64,000 nucleotides of DNA from Plotosus lineatus. Lineage: Eukaryota; Chordata; Actinopteri; Siluriformes; Plotosidae. Within the stretch, counting starts at the first letter, position 1. Each line of letters starts with the position of its first letter. Of the stretch, positions 10,834-23,087 are shown piece by piece. Location of the stretch: the NCBI GenBank assembly GCA_024760905.1, contig CM045729.1:53783580-53847579 (forward strand), read 5' to 3'. The translations under genes were made by a program, and so were the position numbers. The notes under the pieces were generated by a model. The model did no database searches, was not told where the DNA came from, and saw only the letters and a list, made by a program, of their open reading frames with translations.

Positions 10834-11392
10834 GTGAGTACAGACACACTGCATTCCTGTCTTCCTCACATAAAATATACATTTACACCAACAATTCAAA
10901 CACAAGCTGCTGCTGCGCACTGATGATTCATTACCCACGGTTTTATTTTTATTATAATAATAATTATTATTATTAGAAACCTTTAGATTTACGTCACCTC
11001 GCTTGTGTAGTGCGGCTGTTTTGTAATCCTAATATTTTGTTTAAATAAAGATATTGTTCTGATGTGTGGACCCTAATAACTACATTGGATGCTCAGATTT
11101 GATCTTGGGGGGGTAATCACATTCCATCAGAACAGCAGCAGAGCAATGGAGCAGTGATGTGTGTCCATCACTCACACTCCTACTACCAGGAATTCCTACT
11201 CGGGAATTGGCACTTTTCAGGTGTGTCTGTGTGTTCCCCTTGGGGACAGAATGCAAGTCCCCATAATGTAAATCATTCAGGTTTAGGTTCGAGAAAGTTA
11301 GTTAGGCAAGTAATGGTTATAGTCAGGTTAGGGAAAGTCTGCAAGAAATTAATCTGCATCTGTCTGTTGTCCCATAAATTTATGGAAGCCAG
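10834..11392. other. Unannotated start of the putative first intron
   Basis: Short ATTATT-rich runs at 10940-10975 and a run of seven G at 11105-11112. No coding signal. Confidence 0.35.
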
Positions 11393-11868
11393 ACTCTCTC
11401 TCTCTCTCTGTCTCTGTCTCGCTCTCCTTCCTGTCTCGCTCTCCTTCCTGTCTCGCTCTCCTTTCTGTCCCTTTCTGTCTCGCTCTCTTTTCTGTCCCTT
11501 TCTGTCTCGCTCTCCTTTCTGTCTGTCTCGCTCTCTCTCTCTCTCTCTCTCCTTTCTGTCTCGCTCTCCTTTCTGTCTGTCTCGCTCTCTCTCTCTCTCT
11601 CTCCTTTCTGTCTCGCTCTCCTTTCTGTCCCTTTCTGTCTCGCTCTCCTTTCTGTCTCGCTCTCCTTTCTGTCTTGCCCTCCTTTCTGTCTTGCTCTCCT
11701 TTCCGTCTCTCTCTCTCGCTCTCTCTCGCTCTCCTTTCTGTCTCGCTCTCCTTTCTGTCCCTTTCTGTCTCGCTCTCCTTTCTGTCCCTTTCTGTCTCAC
11801 TCTCTTTTCTGTCTCTTTCTGTCTTGCTCTCCTTTCTGTCTTGCTCTCCTTTCTGTCATGCTCTCCTT

Positions 11869-11914
<46 letters not shown>

Positions 11915-11959
11915 CTGTCTCTTTCTGTCTCTCGCTCTCCTTTCTGTCTCGCTCTCCTT

Positions 11960-11993
<34 letters not shown>

Positions 11994-12042
11994 ATTTCTG
12001 TCTCTTTCTGTCTCTCGCTCTCCTTTCTGTCTAGCTCTCCTT

Positions 12043-12081
<39 letters not shown>
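11393..12081. repeat. Polypyrimidine satellite, CTCTCCTTTCTGTCTCG units
   Basis: Nearly 690 bp of almost pure pyrimidine on the + strand. A 17 to 19-base unit, TCTCGCTCTCCTTTCTG, repeats many times and is mixed with plain (TC)n. The ORFs on both strands (Ser/Leu/Phe or Arg/Glu/Lys) are artefacts. Strand asymmetry of this kind can form triplex DNA. Confidence 0.9.
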
Positions 12082-12086
<5 letters not shown>

Positions 12087-12267
12087 CATGACCTTGTGTG
12101 GACTTGAATCTGTGTGCACAATCATATTAATGGGAAGTCACCAGAAAGTAAATTGTTGAAGTTTAAGGTGCCCACATGTTTTAAGGTGAAGCATGTACTG
12201 TATATTGATTCTAGTCAAGGCTCGGGTAAGTCTTCAGGTTTATGTATTGAATTTATGGAAACTAGAG

Positions 12268-12292
12268 TGTGTGTGTGTGTGTGTGTGTGTGT
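12268..12292. repeat. Short (GT)n microsatellite
   Basis: Twelve GT units. Confidence 0.85.
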
Positions 12293-12299
12293 GGAGTGG

Positions 12300-14836
12300 G
12301 GGTTACCACAAATATGTTACATTTGCCAAATTTATTCTGGAACCAGCAGTTTCCTCTTAGTGTGATAGCTGAATGAATCTAATGGGTGGCAAAACCTTTA
12401 CTCCTCAACTGATCTCAGAGCAGCACCTTCTGGTATTGTTCATGTGAAAAGGAGGACAAGCACACATGGAGAGAAAGAGTGAGAGACTTTAAACCAAAGG
12501 ATATAAGTTAATAAAATAAAACAGATTGAAGCAATTTATAGAAGAAAGGAAGCATTGCATAAACTTGAGAAATTAGCAGTTGAGGTAGTTCACATTCTGC
12601 ATGGGGATCTTCGGCCCTATGATGTGGCTCTCCTAAAACACTGATCATGTTTATAGCACTTATTACAATGCTTACTTAAATTACATGAAAGTGTCTTGTT
12701 GTCATGAGATTAAAGCCTGGTGTGCACAGAAACCTCGTGCAGAATCTTAATGGCCTGCTTTGAAATAATTTAAAAACATGTGCAGCCAACTTTCTGTAGA
12801 GTTGCAAAGAAGCGTGTTTTCCCAGTTTCGGTCCAGTCCAGTGTGTTCTGCATTACTGAACACACTCAGCTCAAATGAGACGTTTCCGACATCGATTTAG
12901 CCTGACCCTGAGATCTCTCTGATCCCATGTTTAATCCAAATAAAGTAGCCAACTCCTCCATTCCCAACACATGAAAAGAAGTTTAGTGACAAAACCACAT
13001 GTTGCCATTCTTTTCGTTCACATAAGGGATAATAAAGCTCTGGGTCGTGTCACTTTTAATTGGTAGAAGATCAACCTGTTGCAAATACCTTCCCTTTAAA
13101 ATAATCATCAACCTCTATAGTATCTGTTCAAAATGAATGATGTGTGTTGTGTAGTTTCCTCCCTCATCTTTTTGACATGTTTATGAATCTGGCCTGCACC
13201 ACTTGAGAGCAGTTAAATTGAAATGTAGCTCTTGAATGGCTGGTGGATCACTTTCTTCTTTTCTCCATCAGTCTCATTCTGGCTGTGACTGAGATGGAAT
13301 ATTTGTCCTTCTGATACTTTTATATTTCTAAGCTCACCACTTCAAATAAATAGAACATGTGTAAGAAATATGACCTATTCATACAATTGAGCTGCAGAGT
13401 CTCTGAGCTGTTTTTGAACGTTTTATTAGCATCTATGATATTTTAACATTCATGCAGAACGTAACAAAGGTCAATATGATTCAATTTAATTGTCCAAAAC
13501 AGGCTGGTTCAGCCAAGATTTTCATCAGTGTATCCAGATGCTCTGTTTGTGTAGCAAATAAAAGCTTGATGGAGAATGTACCCAAACCCACATTTATTTG
13601 TGCTGGTGTGAACACCAGATAGGGGCAGCGTCAGTCCCTTATCAGTAGCTTCTCAGTGTCCTGTGTGTCTTTTGTCTAGGTGTTTTCCCTTTTCACTCTC
13701 ATTGTTGTCATGAGCCCTGTGTTCAATATCTACATTCTATGTTTGTGCAGCTGGGGATGTTTACAACATACTGTATTCCATCACATGTGGGCCTGCATAT
13801 GCTGTGACAAAATGGCTCTGTGTGTATGGCCTTGATTCCCTTAATTTAGTCTGTAAATTTCTAAGTTGCCTGAAGCCCAACCACGCCACACACTCCCCAA
13901 GTGTAAGACCACCCCCTCTGTTATAGTTGTTTTCCCATCCTGCTGCTAAACTAATAGTTGTTTTCCTGCTCTCTCCCACTCTCATTTCTTTTTGCCTTCC
14001 TGATTCTGATACCTCAAAGTACTTTTATTGTATGGTCATTTTACACTTGCAGCCAAATGTGTTCTCTTGTCTTTGATAAAGCAGAAAAGATTACAATTGA
14101 ATAATAGTAGTGAAACATTATGAATATAAGAACATATTTATACAACCGCAACCATCAGCAGCTTTATGTAAGAAAAAAAATCAATAGAAATTTAGGCTGC
14201 TGAGCGAGCTCTGATGAGCATTATGCATGATAAGAACCTACTGATGTCTTTCTGTGCTTCTTCTAATGAGGAACCCAAAAATCTCTATCATTCAAAATAA
14301 TTCATGTCAGTTATTTTTTTACCCAGACATTTAGCTGTAATTGGTTTTAGGAGCCTCGTTTTTGTTTTGTAAGCGCATTTAAAAGCTACACAGCTCTTGC
14401 AGTTCAGTGAATTAGGTAATTAGTCCTCAAATCTCCAGGAATCTCACAAATCATCCAGGAAATTTCTGCTCTTAAAAGGACAGTGTGAGTAATACGTTTT
14501 GGCATGTTTGAAAGAAAGTAATAGATGACATCACTTAGTAGAGGTTATTAACTACTGATTTGGCGTATTGCTCACCTTGCCTCAAGGCTGTTATCTGAGT
14601 GCACACTGAGGCTGGGGTGAATGATTGCCTGGTTATATAAACCTGCAGGATAAGGTAGCAGCTCTCGCTGTCCCAGGCTTTTGGGGGGGGGATGACGACG
14701 ACCCAAAGTTGTCAGGAGACCAAAAGCTGAGATAAGAATATATTAGCTAGTGTAATGCACAAGTATTTGTGTTATTTGAGATTGTGCAAATATCTGTTTA
14801 ACTATTACAAACATTTGACGATGGCATGTTTCTGTT
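12300..14836. other. Unannotated intronic stretch
   Basis: About 2.5 kb with little recognisable repeat content, which is unusual in this window. ORFs are short. A nine-G run lies at about 14682-14690. Conserved intronic enhancers could lie here, but nothing in the sequence alone shows it. Confidence 0.35.
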
Positions 14837-14837
14837 T

Positions 14838-14966
14838 GGTGGCACAGTGGTGTAGTGATTAGCACTGGGCTATGGGTGCGAACTGAGCAACTGATTGAAG
14901 TTGCATGTTCTCCACATGCTTGTGTGGGTGTCCTCCAGGTGCAGAGATAGTCAGGGCTGTGAATAC
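14838..14966 (+). mobile_element. SINE family A head, cut off by a Tc1-like element
   Basis: GGTGGCACAGTGGTGTAGTG head, GTTGCATGTTCTCCACATGC and GTGTGGGTGTCCTCCAGGTG. It stops at the TA where the Tc1-like element at 14969 begins. No clear SINE continuation follows the transposon. Confidence 0.6.
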
Positions 14967-14968
14967 TA

Positions 14969-16519
14969 GTCCTTCTCAAAAAATTAGCATATTGTGATAA
15001 AGTTCATTATTTTCTGTAATGTACTGATAAAAATTAAACTTTCATATATTTTAGATTCATTGCACACCAACTGAAATATTTCAGGTCTTTTATTGTTTTA
15101 ATACTGATGATTTTGGCATACAGATCATGAAAACCCAAAATTCCTATCTCAAAAAATTAGCATATTATGAAAAGGTAGTCTAAACGAGCTATTAACCTAA
15201 TCATCTGAATCAACCAATTAACTCTAAACACCTGCAAAAGATTCCTGAGGCTTTTAAAAACTCCCAGCCTGGTTCATTACTCAAAACCGCAATCATGGGT
15301 AAGACTGCCAACCTGACTGCTGTCCAGAAGGCCATCATTGACACCCTCAAGCAAGAGGGTAAGACACAGAAAGAAATCTCTGAGCGAATAGGCTGTTCCC
15401 AGAGTGCTGTATCAAGGCACCTCAGTGGGACGTCTGTGGGAAGGAAAAAGTGTGGCAGAAAACGCACAACCCGAAGAGGTGACCGGACCCTGAGGAAGAT
15501 TGTGGAGAAGGGCCGATTCCAGACCTTGGGGGACCTGTGGAAGCAGTGGACTGGGCTACAGGTGCCGCATTCCCCAGGTCAAGCCACTTTTGAACCAGAA
15601 ACAGCGGCAGAAGCGCCTGACCTGGGCTACAGAGAAGCAGCACTGGACTGTTGCTCAGCAGGCCAAAGTACTTTTTTCGGATGAAAGCAAATTTTGCATG
15701 TCCTTTGGAAATGAAGGTGCCAGAGTCTGGAGGAAGACTGGGGAGAAGGAAATGCCAAAATGCCTGAAGTCCAGTGTCAAGTACCCACAGTCAGTGATGG
15801 TCTGGAGTGCCATGTCAGCTGCTGGTGTTGGTCCACTGTGTTTTATCAAGGGCAGGGTCAATGCAGCTAGCTATCAGGAGATTTTGGAGCACTTCATGCT
15901 TCTATCTGCTGAAAAGCTTTATGAAGATGAAGATTTTAACTTTTCAGCACAACCTGGCACCTGCTCACAGTGCCAAAACCACTGCTAAATGGTTTACTGA
16001 CCATGGTATTACTGTGCTCAATTAGCCTGCCAACTCTCCTGACCTGAACCCCAGAGAGAATCTGTGGGATATTGTGAAGAGAAAGTTGAGAGACACCAGA
16101 CCCAACACTGTGGATGAGCTTAAGGCCGCTATCGAAGCATCCTGGGCCTCCATAACACCTCAGCAGTGCCACAGGCTGATTGTCTCCATGCCACGCCGCA
16201 TTGAAGCAGTCATTTCTGCAAAAGGATTCCCGACCAAGTATTGAGTGCATAACTGAACATAATTATTTGAAAGGTTGACTTTTTTGTATTATAAACACTT
16301 TTTTTTTTATCGGTCGGATGAAATATGCTAATTTTTTGAGATAGGAATTTTGGGTTTTCATGAGCTGTATGCCAAAATCATCAGTATTAAAACAATAAAA
16401 GACCTGAAATATTTCAGTTGGTGTGCAATGAATCTAAAATATATGAACGTTTAATTTTTATCAGTACATTACAGAAAATAATGAACTTTATCACAACATG
16501 CTAATTTTTTGAGAAGGAC
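14969..16519 (+). mobile_element. Tc1-like transposon, long terminal inverted repeats, dead transposase
   Basis: The element is flanked by TA on both sides (14967-14968, 16520-16521). It has inverted repeats of about 210 bp, starting GTCCTTCTCAAAAAATTAGC. The transposase starts at 15295 (MGKTANLTAVQKAI) with a helix-turn-helix region (KEISERIGCSQSAVSRHL). An internal deletion and shift fall near 15545, a further shift near 15935, and a nonsense codon at 16023. The first catalytic Asp (FSDESKF, about 15676) and the Glu (NPRENLW) are present. The second Asp is Asn (QHNLAPAHS, about 15949). The usual length is about 340 residues, so the coding region is nearly complete but cannot function. Confidence 0.92.
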
Positions 16520-16521
16520 TA

Positions 16522-17085
16522 GTCTATGAACAGTTCTGTGTTTGACTTCTGCAAAGGGGAAGGAAGCTGATTCCCCTTTATGCAGACCAGAACGATCCAG
16601 TACACCATTCCCAGCAGTGAAGTGGTCAGTGGAGTACACCAAATTCTTGGACTTTATTCCTCTCTGGCAGAGTTAATATGTACAGTATTTGGAAATTACT
16701 GCGTATAGCCAGTTACCCTTGATTACTTTGAAATAATATGAAATCACAATGGTATTTCTACAGAAAACCAATTATTTTGGGCGGGGGGGTGGTTGTTTCA
16801 GGGCATGCAGCTATATGGTTTTTCAGTCGCCTCAGGAAATTAATATTTTTTTCCTCACATAAGACAACACCTACTTTTGAGACAGGGATTGATCCACTTT
16901 GGTTCCCTTGGTATAGGTTTTTGTGTTAACAATGAAATGCAGTTTGTTCATAAATTTTGTGGGTGGAGCTTCTGAAGATGCATTGAGGAGAGGATGTATA
17001 TTTGATTGGCTGTTTATCTCAGATATGAACAATCCTTTTTCTGAATAGATTCAGAATTTATAAGTAATAGAATAGTTAATCCTGC
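16522..17085. other. Unannotated intronic stretch
   Basis: No recognisable repeat or gene. A G-rich run (GGGCGGGGGGGTGG) lies near 16778-16791. Confidence 0.35.
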
Positions 17086-17086
17086 T

Positions 17087-18215
17087 TATATAGCTTGTGG
17101 TGATGCAGAAGTCTATCTCGGCCAATACAGGGCGAAGGCAGGAGGAAACCAATGTACCCAGAAGAAACCCATGCAAGCATAGAGAAAGCATGCAAACTCC
17201 ACACAGAAACACCTGAGCTGGGGACTCAAACCCAGGACCTTTTTACTGTGAGGCAGATGTGCTACCTCTATGCCTCCATGCAGGCCCCTCCCAAGTGGAT
17301 AATACTGTAATAAAGAAAAAGTCATTCATTCATTTTCTAAGCCACTTATTGCTATTTGCGGTCATGGGGAGGCTTGTGCTCATCTCAGTTCACTCTGGGC
17401 GAGGTCTGGGTACAACTTGGACAGCTTGTCAAGCCTCGAACGGCCAACACACATACAAAACTACTCGAACCCAGGGATGATTTAAAATAGCCAATTAGCC
17501 CACAGTGCTTGTTTTTGGACTGTGGGAGGAAACCGGAGTCCAAACTGAGAACCCATCCAAACTCCTTACATTTATTTACAGCATTTATCAGACGTTCTTA
17601 TCCAGACTTACAGAAGTGCTTTAGAGTCACGATCAGTGAATAGATTCTTATACTAGTTTGTTGGAAAACAGACCAAGTATATCATCATTTTCTGTATCCG
17701 CTTTATCCTAATTAGGGTCACGGGGAGGCTGGCGCCCATCCCAGCTGACTCTGGTCGAGGGCAGAGTACACTCTCGACAGCTCGCCAGGCCATCGCAGGG
17801 CGGAAAAACGCTGATGGCTTTGCAGCCTACTCTTGTCGAAAGTCAGTAATGGTTCTTTTACATGCCTCACGCCATAGACAGTGAGAGACATGGCCAGCCT
17901 TTGATAACCCAGTTAGCTGCACTGGGGGGGGACAGTGACAACCTAGTGGAGAGTGGGACTCGAACCCCCAATTTTTGGATCAGCGATCCAGCGCCTTATA
18001 CCACTAGGCCACCACTGCCACAGACCAAGTATATCGCCAGTCAAAAGATGTGTGTGTGTGTGTGTGTATTTGTATACAGCATAGTGGTAATCTAAGTACT
18101 GTTGATAAAAGGTAAGGTTTTCTCCACACAAAAACACATCAGCATGGGAATCGAACCCAGGGTTTATTTCTGTGAAGTGGATGTGCTAACCACTTCCCTT
18201 CTGCACCATCCTTTG
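17087..18215 (-). mobile_element. Cluster of SINEs (two family A, one family D, one tail, one A head)
   Basis: All lie on the minus strand. A family A copy occupies about 17087-17290. A second, at 17322-17565, begins with CATTCATTCATTTTC. Bases 17571-17640 hold a different SINE tail (CAGCATTTATCAGACGTTCT). A full family D copy occupies 17683-18022, with tRNA-like box A (complement of CCACTAGGCCACCACTGCC) and box B (complement of GGGACTCGAACCC). An A-type head fragment lies at 18130-18215. Serial insertion into older SINEs is likely. Confidence 0.75.
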
Positions 18216-18219
18216 AGAG

Positions 18220-19230
18220 AAACTCTTGCTGTATTTTTTTCTTTATTATTGCTCTTTATCCCATTGTGAAAGCATTGTTTCCTCTCACTGTATATTCAGG
18301 TTCACATATGCTACATATGTTAAATATAAAGGAAAGTATGGTGTTTACATGTGCATATCTGTTTAAGCACAGAATTACCGTTGACCTATACATCTGAATA
18401 CAATAATCAGATTAATGCACAAAACAGTGGACTACTGTGGAGCACAATGGATATAGGCTGCTTGTTTGCTTGTATTGACTGACTGTCAACTGTACATCTG
18501 CTCACCTTGACATGTTTAGGTCTATTCAGAGCCATAAATATTGCAGTACTGTAATATTTTTTTGTTTAATCTGAAACAGGTGTGCTTTCTGTTTTGGATC
18601 CAGTGTCCTGCCGGTGAACAAAAATCTCTAATCCAATCTAAAATTTGACAGCATTTAAAAGCTTTCATATTTCTCCAAGTAAGCGTTCATGGAACACTTA
18701 TTTAAATATCACAAAAACATCACAGTAGACTCTAGCTTATATCGGGCTACACCGTGAGCTCATTCTTCAGTTGTTATATATTTATGTTTAATGATCGCCA
18801 TGCCTTAGGTTCAGACTTGACCCAGTCAGTGAACGAGGAGATCTTGTTTTATTCAGGCTGTTTTAAATAAAGCAGCTCTACTGCTTCTACTTGAACTTAT
18901 TTATTTCCAGTGGAAAAAAATCTGACTTTGAGTGATTACCTGAATCTTGTGCATTGTGTTCTTGCAGGCCTGGTGCATCCATCCTTGTTTTCCTTCTGTC
19001 ATAGAAGAAAGAAGCAGTATGAGAATTAACTGTCTGAAAATATTTCAAAGTATTTAGAATTCTGTTAAATTCTTGCAGATTGATTACACTGCATAATCTC
19101 ACAGTCATACACAATACACAAAGAGATGACTAGAACTAAGGGTGAAAGCAACATGAGAAGCTTAAAGTATTGAAATCAACACAGTGGATATTTCATACAA
19201 CATCCAAAGACAATATCAATTATATATGCA
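18220..19230. other. Unannotated intronic stretch
   Basis: AT-rich, with no gene or repeat that I recognise. Confidence 0.4.
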
Positions 19231-19234
19231 TTCA

Positions 19235-19500
19235 TTAGGTCATCAATTTGCTGAATCGAATAATCTTGCTTGGGTCACAGAGAGACTGGACCCTATCTGA
19301 CTCGAGGCAAAAGTGGGGTAGACCTCAAACAGTGCATTAATCTATTGCAGAGCCAACATGTTCACGAGCACCCAAAGGAAGCCCACATAAGCACAGGAAG
19401 AACATGCAAACTCCACACAGAAAAACTCTGGGACTTGAACCCTAGATCTTCTTGGTTTGAAGCCAACATGCTAACCATAACCAAACTGTGCTGGCTGAAC
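19235..19500 (-). mobile_element. SINE, family A
   Basis: Degenerate tail (ATCTTGCTTGGGTCACAGAG), GCAAACTCCACACAGAAA, and box B complement GGGACTTGAACCC near 19430-19442. It lies just upstream of the RTE insertion. Confidence 0.65.
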
Positions 19501-19585
19501 AAATGCTGGAATCTTGAAACTGTAAATATTATTAAAAGCTTAATAATGTGCCTGATCTTGGTCCTCGTCAACCAAATGGGAGTGT

Positions 19586-22435
19586 AATCTCTCCTTCTTC
19601 TTCTTTTCCTAATCCTATCCATCCGCGTTACTCCCAAAGAGAACCTCAACATTTTCATCTCTGCTACCTCCAGCTCTGCCTCCTGTCTTTTCCCCAGGGA
19701 CACTGTTTCTAACCCATACAACATCGTTGGCTTCAACACCGTCTTGTACACTTTTCCTTTCATTCTTGCCGATACTCTCCTATCACACATCACACCGGAC
19801 ACTTTTCTCCAACCATTCCAACCTGCCTGCATAAGTTTTTTGACCTCTTTTCCACACTCTCCATTGCTCAGGATTGTTGAGCCTAAGTACTTAAAATCCT
19901 CCACCTTTCTTATCTCTGCTCCCTGTAATCTCACTGTTTCTCTTGGGTCCTTGTCATTCATGCACATGTATTCTGTCTTACTGAGGCTAATCTTCATTCC
20001 CCTCCTTTCCAGGGCATACCTCCACCTCTCTAGATTTTCCTGCACTTGTTCTCTGCTCTCACTACAGATCACAATGTCATCTGCAAACATCATAGTCCAT
20101 GGGGAATCTTGTCTAGCCTCGTCTGTCAGCCTGTCCATCACCATAGCAAACAAGAAGGGGCTGAGAGCTGACCCTTGATGCAGTCCCACCTCCACCTTGA
20201 ACTCTTGTGTCACACCGACAGCACACCTCACCACTGTCTTACATCTCTCATACATGTCCTGCACCACTCTAACATACTTCTCTGCCACTCCAGACTTCCT
20301 CATGCAATACCACAGTTCTTCTCTCGGCACCCTGTCATATGCTTTCTCCAGATCCACAAAGGCACAATGCAGCTCCCTCTGTACTTCTCCATTAACATCC
20401 TCAAGGCAAACACTGCATCTGTGGTGCTCTTTCTTGGCATGAAACCAAACTGTTGTTCACAAATGCTGACCTCTGCCCTTAGTCTAGCTTCCACTATTCG
20501 TTCCCATAACTTCATCGTATGGCTCATCAACTTTATCCCTCTGTAGATGCCACAACTCTGCACGTCTCCCTTGTTCTTAAAAATGGGCACCAGCACACTT
20601 CTCCTCCATTCCTCTGGCATCCTCTCACTCTCTAAGACCTTGTTAAATGTTCTTGTCAGAAAATCTACTGCTACCTCTCCTAGACACTTCCATACCTCCA
20701 CCGGTATGTCATCAGGACCAACTGCCTTTCCATTCTTCATCCTCTTCAATGCCGTCCTCACTTCACCCTTACTAATCTTTGCTACTTCCTGGTCCTCAAC
20801 AGACACCTCTTCTACTCTTTTTTTTTTTTTTTCTCTCTCATTTTCCTCATTCATCAGCTCTTCAAAGTACTCTTTCCATCTTCCCAGCACACTTCTGTCA
20901 TCAGTCAATACATTTCCCTCTCTGTCCTTTATCAATCTAACTTGCTGCACGTCCTTCCCATCTCTATTTCTCTGCTGTGCCAACCTGTATAAATCATTTT
21001 CTCCTTCTTTACTTTCCAACCGAGCATACAAGTCATCAAACGCGCTCTGTTTGGCCTTTGACACTGCTACCTTTGCCTTACGCTGTGTCTCCCTGTACTC
21101 CTGTTTACTCTCTTCGGTTTTCTCAATGTCCCACTTCTTCTTAGCTAACCTCTTCCTTTGTACACACTCCTGCACTTCCTCATTCCACCACCAAGTCTCC
21201 TTATCTACTTTCCTTCCAGATGACACACCAAGTATTCTCCTACCGGTCTCCCTGATCACATTAGCTGTAGCTGGAAGCACTTCCTGACCACCCAAAGCCT
21301 GTTTCAACTCCTCCTTGAAGACAACCCGACACTCTGCCTTTTTCAACTTCCACAACTTTGTCTTCTGCTCTGCCTTTGCCTTCTTCACCTTCCTCACCAT
21401 CAGCATCATCCTGCACACCACCATCCTATGCTGTTTAGCAGCACTCTCACCCGCTACTACTTTGCAGTCACTGACTTCCTTTAAATTACATCGCCTGCAC
21501 AAGATGTAGTCTACCTGTGTGCTCCTACCTCCACTTTTATAAGTCACCCTATGCTCCTCTCTCTTCTGGAAGAAAGTATTCACCACAGCCATTTCCATCC
21601 ATTTTGCAAAATCTACCAACATCTGTCCTCCTGCATTCCTGTCCTGGATACCAAACCTACCCATCACTTCCTCGTCCCCTCTGTTGCCTGCACCAACATA
21701 TCCATTGAAGTCTGCACCAATAACCACTCTTTCACCTCTGGGGGTACTCTGCATCACTTCATCTAACTCCCTCCAGAATCTCTCCTTCTCTTCTCGCTCA
21801 CATCCTGTTTGTGGGGCATAAGCACTAACAACATTGACCATCACACCTTCAATTTCTAACTTGAGACTCATCACTCTGTCTGACACTCTTTTCACTTCTA
21901 GAACATTCCTGACAAACTCCTCCTTCAAGATGACTCCGACTCAATTTCTCTTCCCATCCACACATGATAAAACAGCTTAAACCCTGCTCCTATGCTTCTA
22001 GCCTTGTTACCTTTCCACCTGGTCTCCTGAACACGCAGTATGTCCACCTTCCTCCTCTGCATCATGTCAGCCAGGTCTCTACCTTTTCCTGCCATAGTTT
22101 CAACGTTCAAAGTCCCTACTTTCAGTCCTAGACTCATGCCTTTCCTCTTCTCTCTCTGGCAACGGACACGCCTCCCGCCTCTCCTTCTTCGACGTCTTCG
22201 ACCAACAGTAGTCCAATTTCCATCAGCACCCTGTTGGTTGACGGCACTGATGGCGGTCGTTGTTAACCCGGGCCTCGACCGATCCGGTATGTCATTCTTT
22301 CTTGTGATTCGCATAGTTTATTTGGCATTTGTTTTACGCCGGATGCCTTTCCTGACGCAACCCTCTGCATTTATCCGGGCTTGGGACCGGCGTGAGGGAG
22401 AGACACTGGTTTGTGTCCCCCCTCGCGGCTGCATT
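19586..22435 (-). pseudogene. RTE-clade LINE, near full-length with 16-bp target duplications
   Basis: AACCAAATGGGAGTGT stands at 19570-19585 and at 22436-22451, a perfect 16-bp duplication. On the minus strand the order is: 5' region with GTTGTTAACCCGGGCCTCGA; an APE-type endonuclease (GTLNVETMAGKGRDLADM near 22110, GADFNGYVGAGNRGDEEV near 21700); a linker; and the reverse transcriptase ([16 protein letters not shown] at 20357, [10 protein letters not shown], and catalytic MMFADDIVI near 20090). The frame is broken near 20370 and between the two 5' ORFs. Roughly 0.3 kb before the 3' tail is missing: TTCTTCTTTTCC joins straight to TAATCCTATCC. Such ORFs are sometimes annotated as craniofacial development protein 2-like genes. 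This one is a retrotransposon. Confidence 0.93.
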
Positions 22436-22451
22436 AACCAAATGGGAGTGT

Positions 22452-22685
22452 CATAAATAAATCAATTGACTTGGTGTGTGTCAGTTGCACAGATGCCTAA
22501 AGATTAAATGCTAGCATCTTTAAAGTACGCGGGGTAAATGCAAGGTGATATTTAAGTTGTACCAGAGGATGAGAATGGCTGTTTGGCAAAAGCATCTTTA
22601 CCACCAAGATCCACTGAGTCTCCTCAGTTAACTGCTGTCACAACGTATAACAGGATAATAAGCTAATGTCAAAAAAATTGAGCTA
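22452..22685. other. Unannotated intronic stretch
   Basis: Short unique-looking sequence after the RTE copy. No feature seen. Confidence 0.35.
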
Positions 22686-22687
22686 AA

Positions 22688-22868
22688 AGAAGTGGCATGA
22701 TGGTGCAGCAGGTAGTATTGTCCTCTAACTGGTGCCAGCCTCATCTGGACCTAATGTCTATGTGGTGTTTCTGTGCCTGTGGGTTTCCTCTGGTTTGGCC
22801 AGTATGCTCCTCCCTGCCAAATACACACCAGTACCTGGGATGGCAACTCGATTTGATTCCATTTGGGA
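22688..22868 (+). mobile_element. SINE, family A-like fragment
   Basis: GTGGCATGATGGTGCAGCAG head, CTATGTGGTGTTTCTGTGCC, GGGTTTCCTCTGG and ATACACACCAGTACCTGGGA, ending at the GT/GC array. It is diverged. Confidence 0.5.
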
Positions 22869-22869
22869 G

Positions 22870-23034
22870 TGTGCATGTGTGCGTGCGTGTGTGTGTGCGC
22901 GTGCGTGCGTGTGTGTGTGCGCGTGCGTGCGTGTGTGTGCGCGTGCGTGCGTGTGTGTGTGCGCGTGTGTGTGCGTGTGTGTGTGTTTGTGCGCGCGTGC
23001 GTGTTTGTGCGCGCGGGTGTGTGTGTGTGCGCGC

Positions 23035-23087
<53 letters not shown>

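Noticed and set aside
11154..12159. 317-aa Ser/Leu/Phe ORF and its antisense Arg/Glu/Lys ORF
   Set aside because: Simple-repeat translation of the polypyrimidine satellite, with no domain or codon structure.
17930..18022. tRNA-like sequence on the minus strand
   Set aside because: Part of the family D SINE. It is continuous with the SINE body and repeated elsewhere.
20547..21287. 246-aa ORF on the + strand
   Set aside because: Antisense shadow of the RTE reading frame. The same shadow appears opposite every RTE copy, for example at 37870-38637 and 58039-58650.
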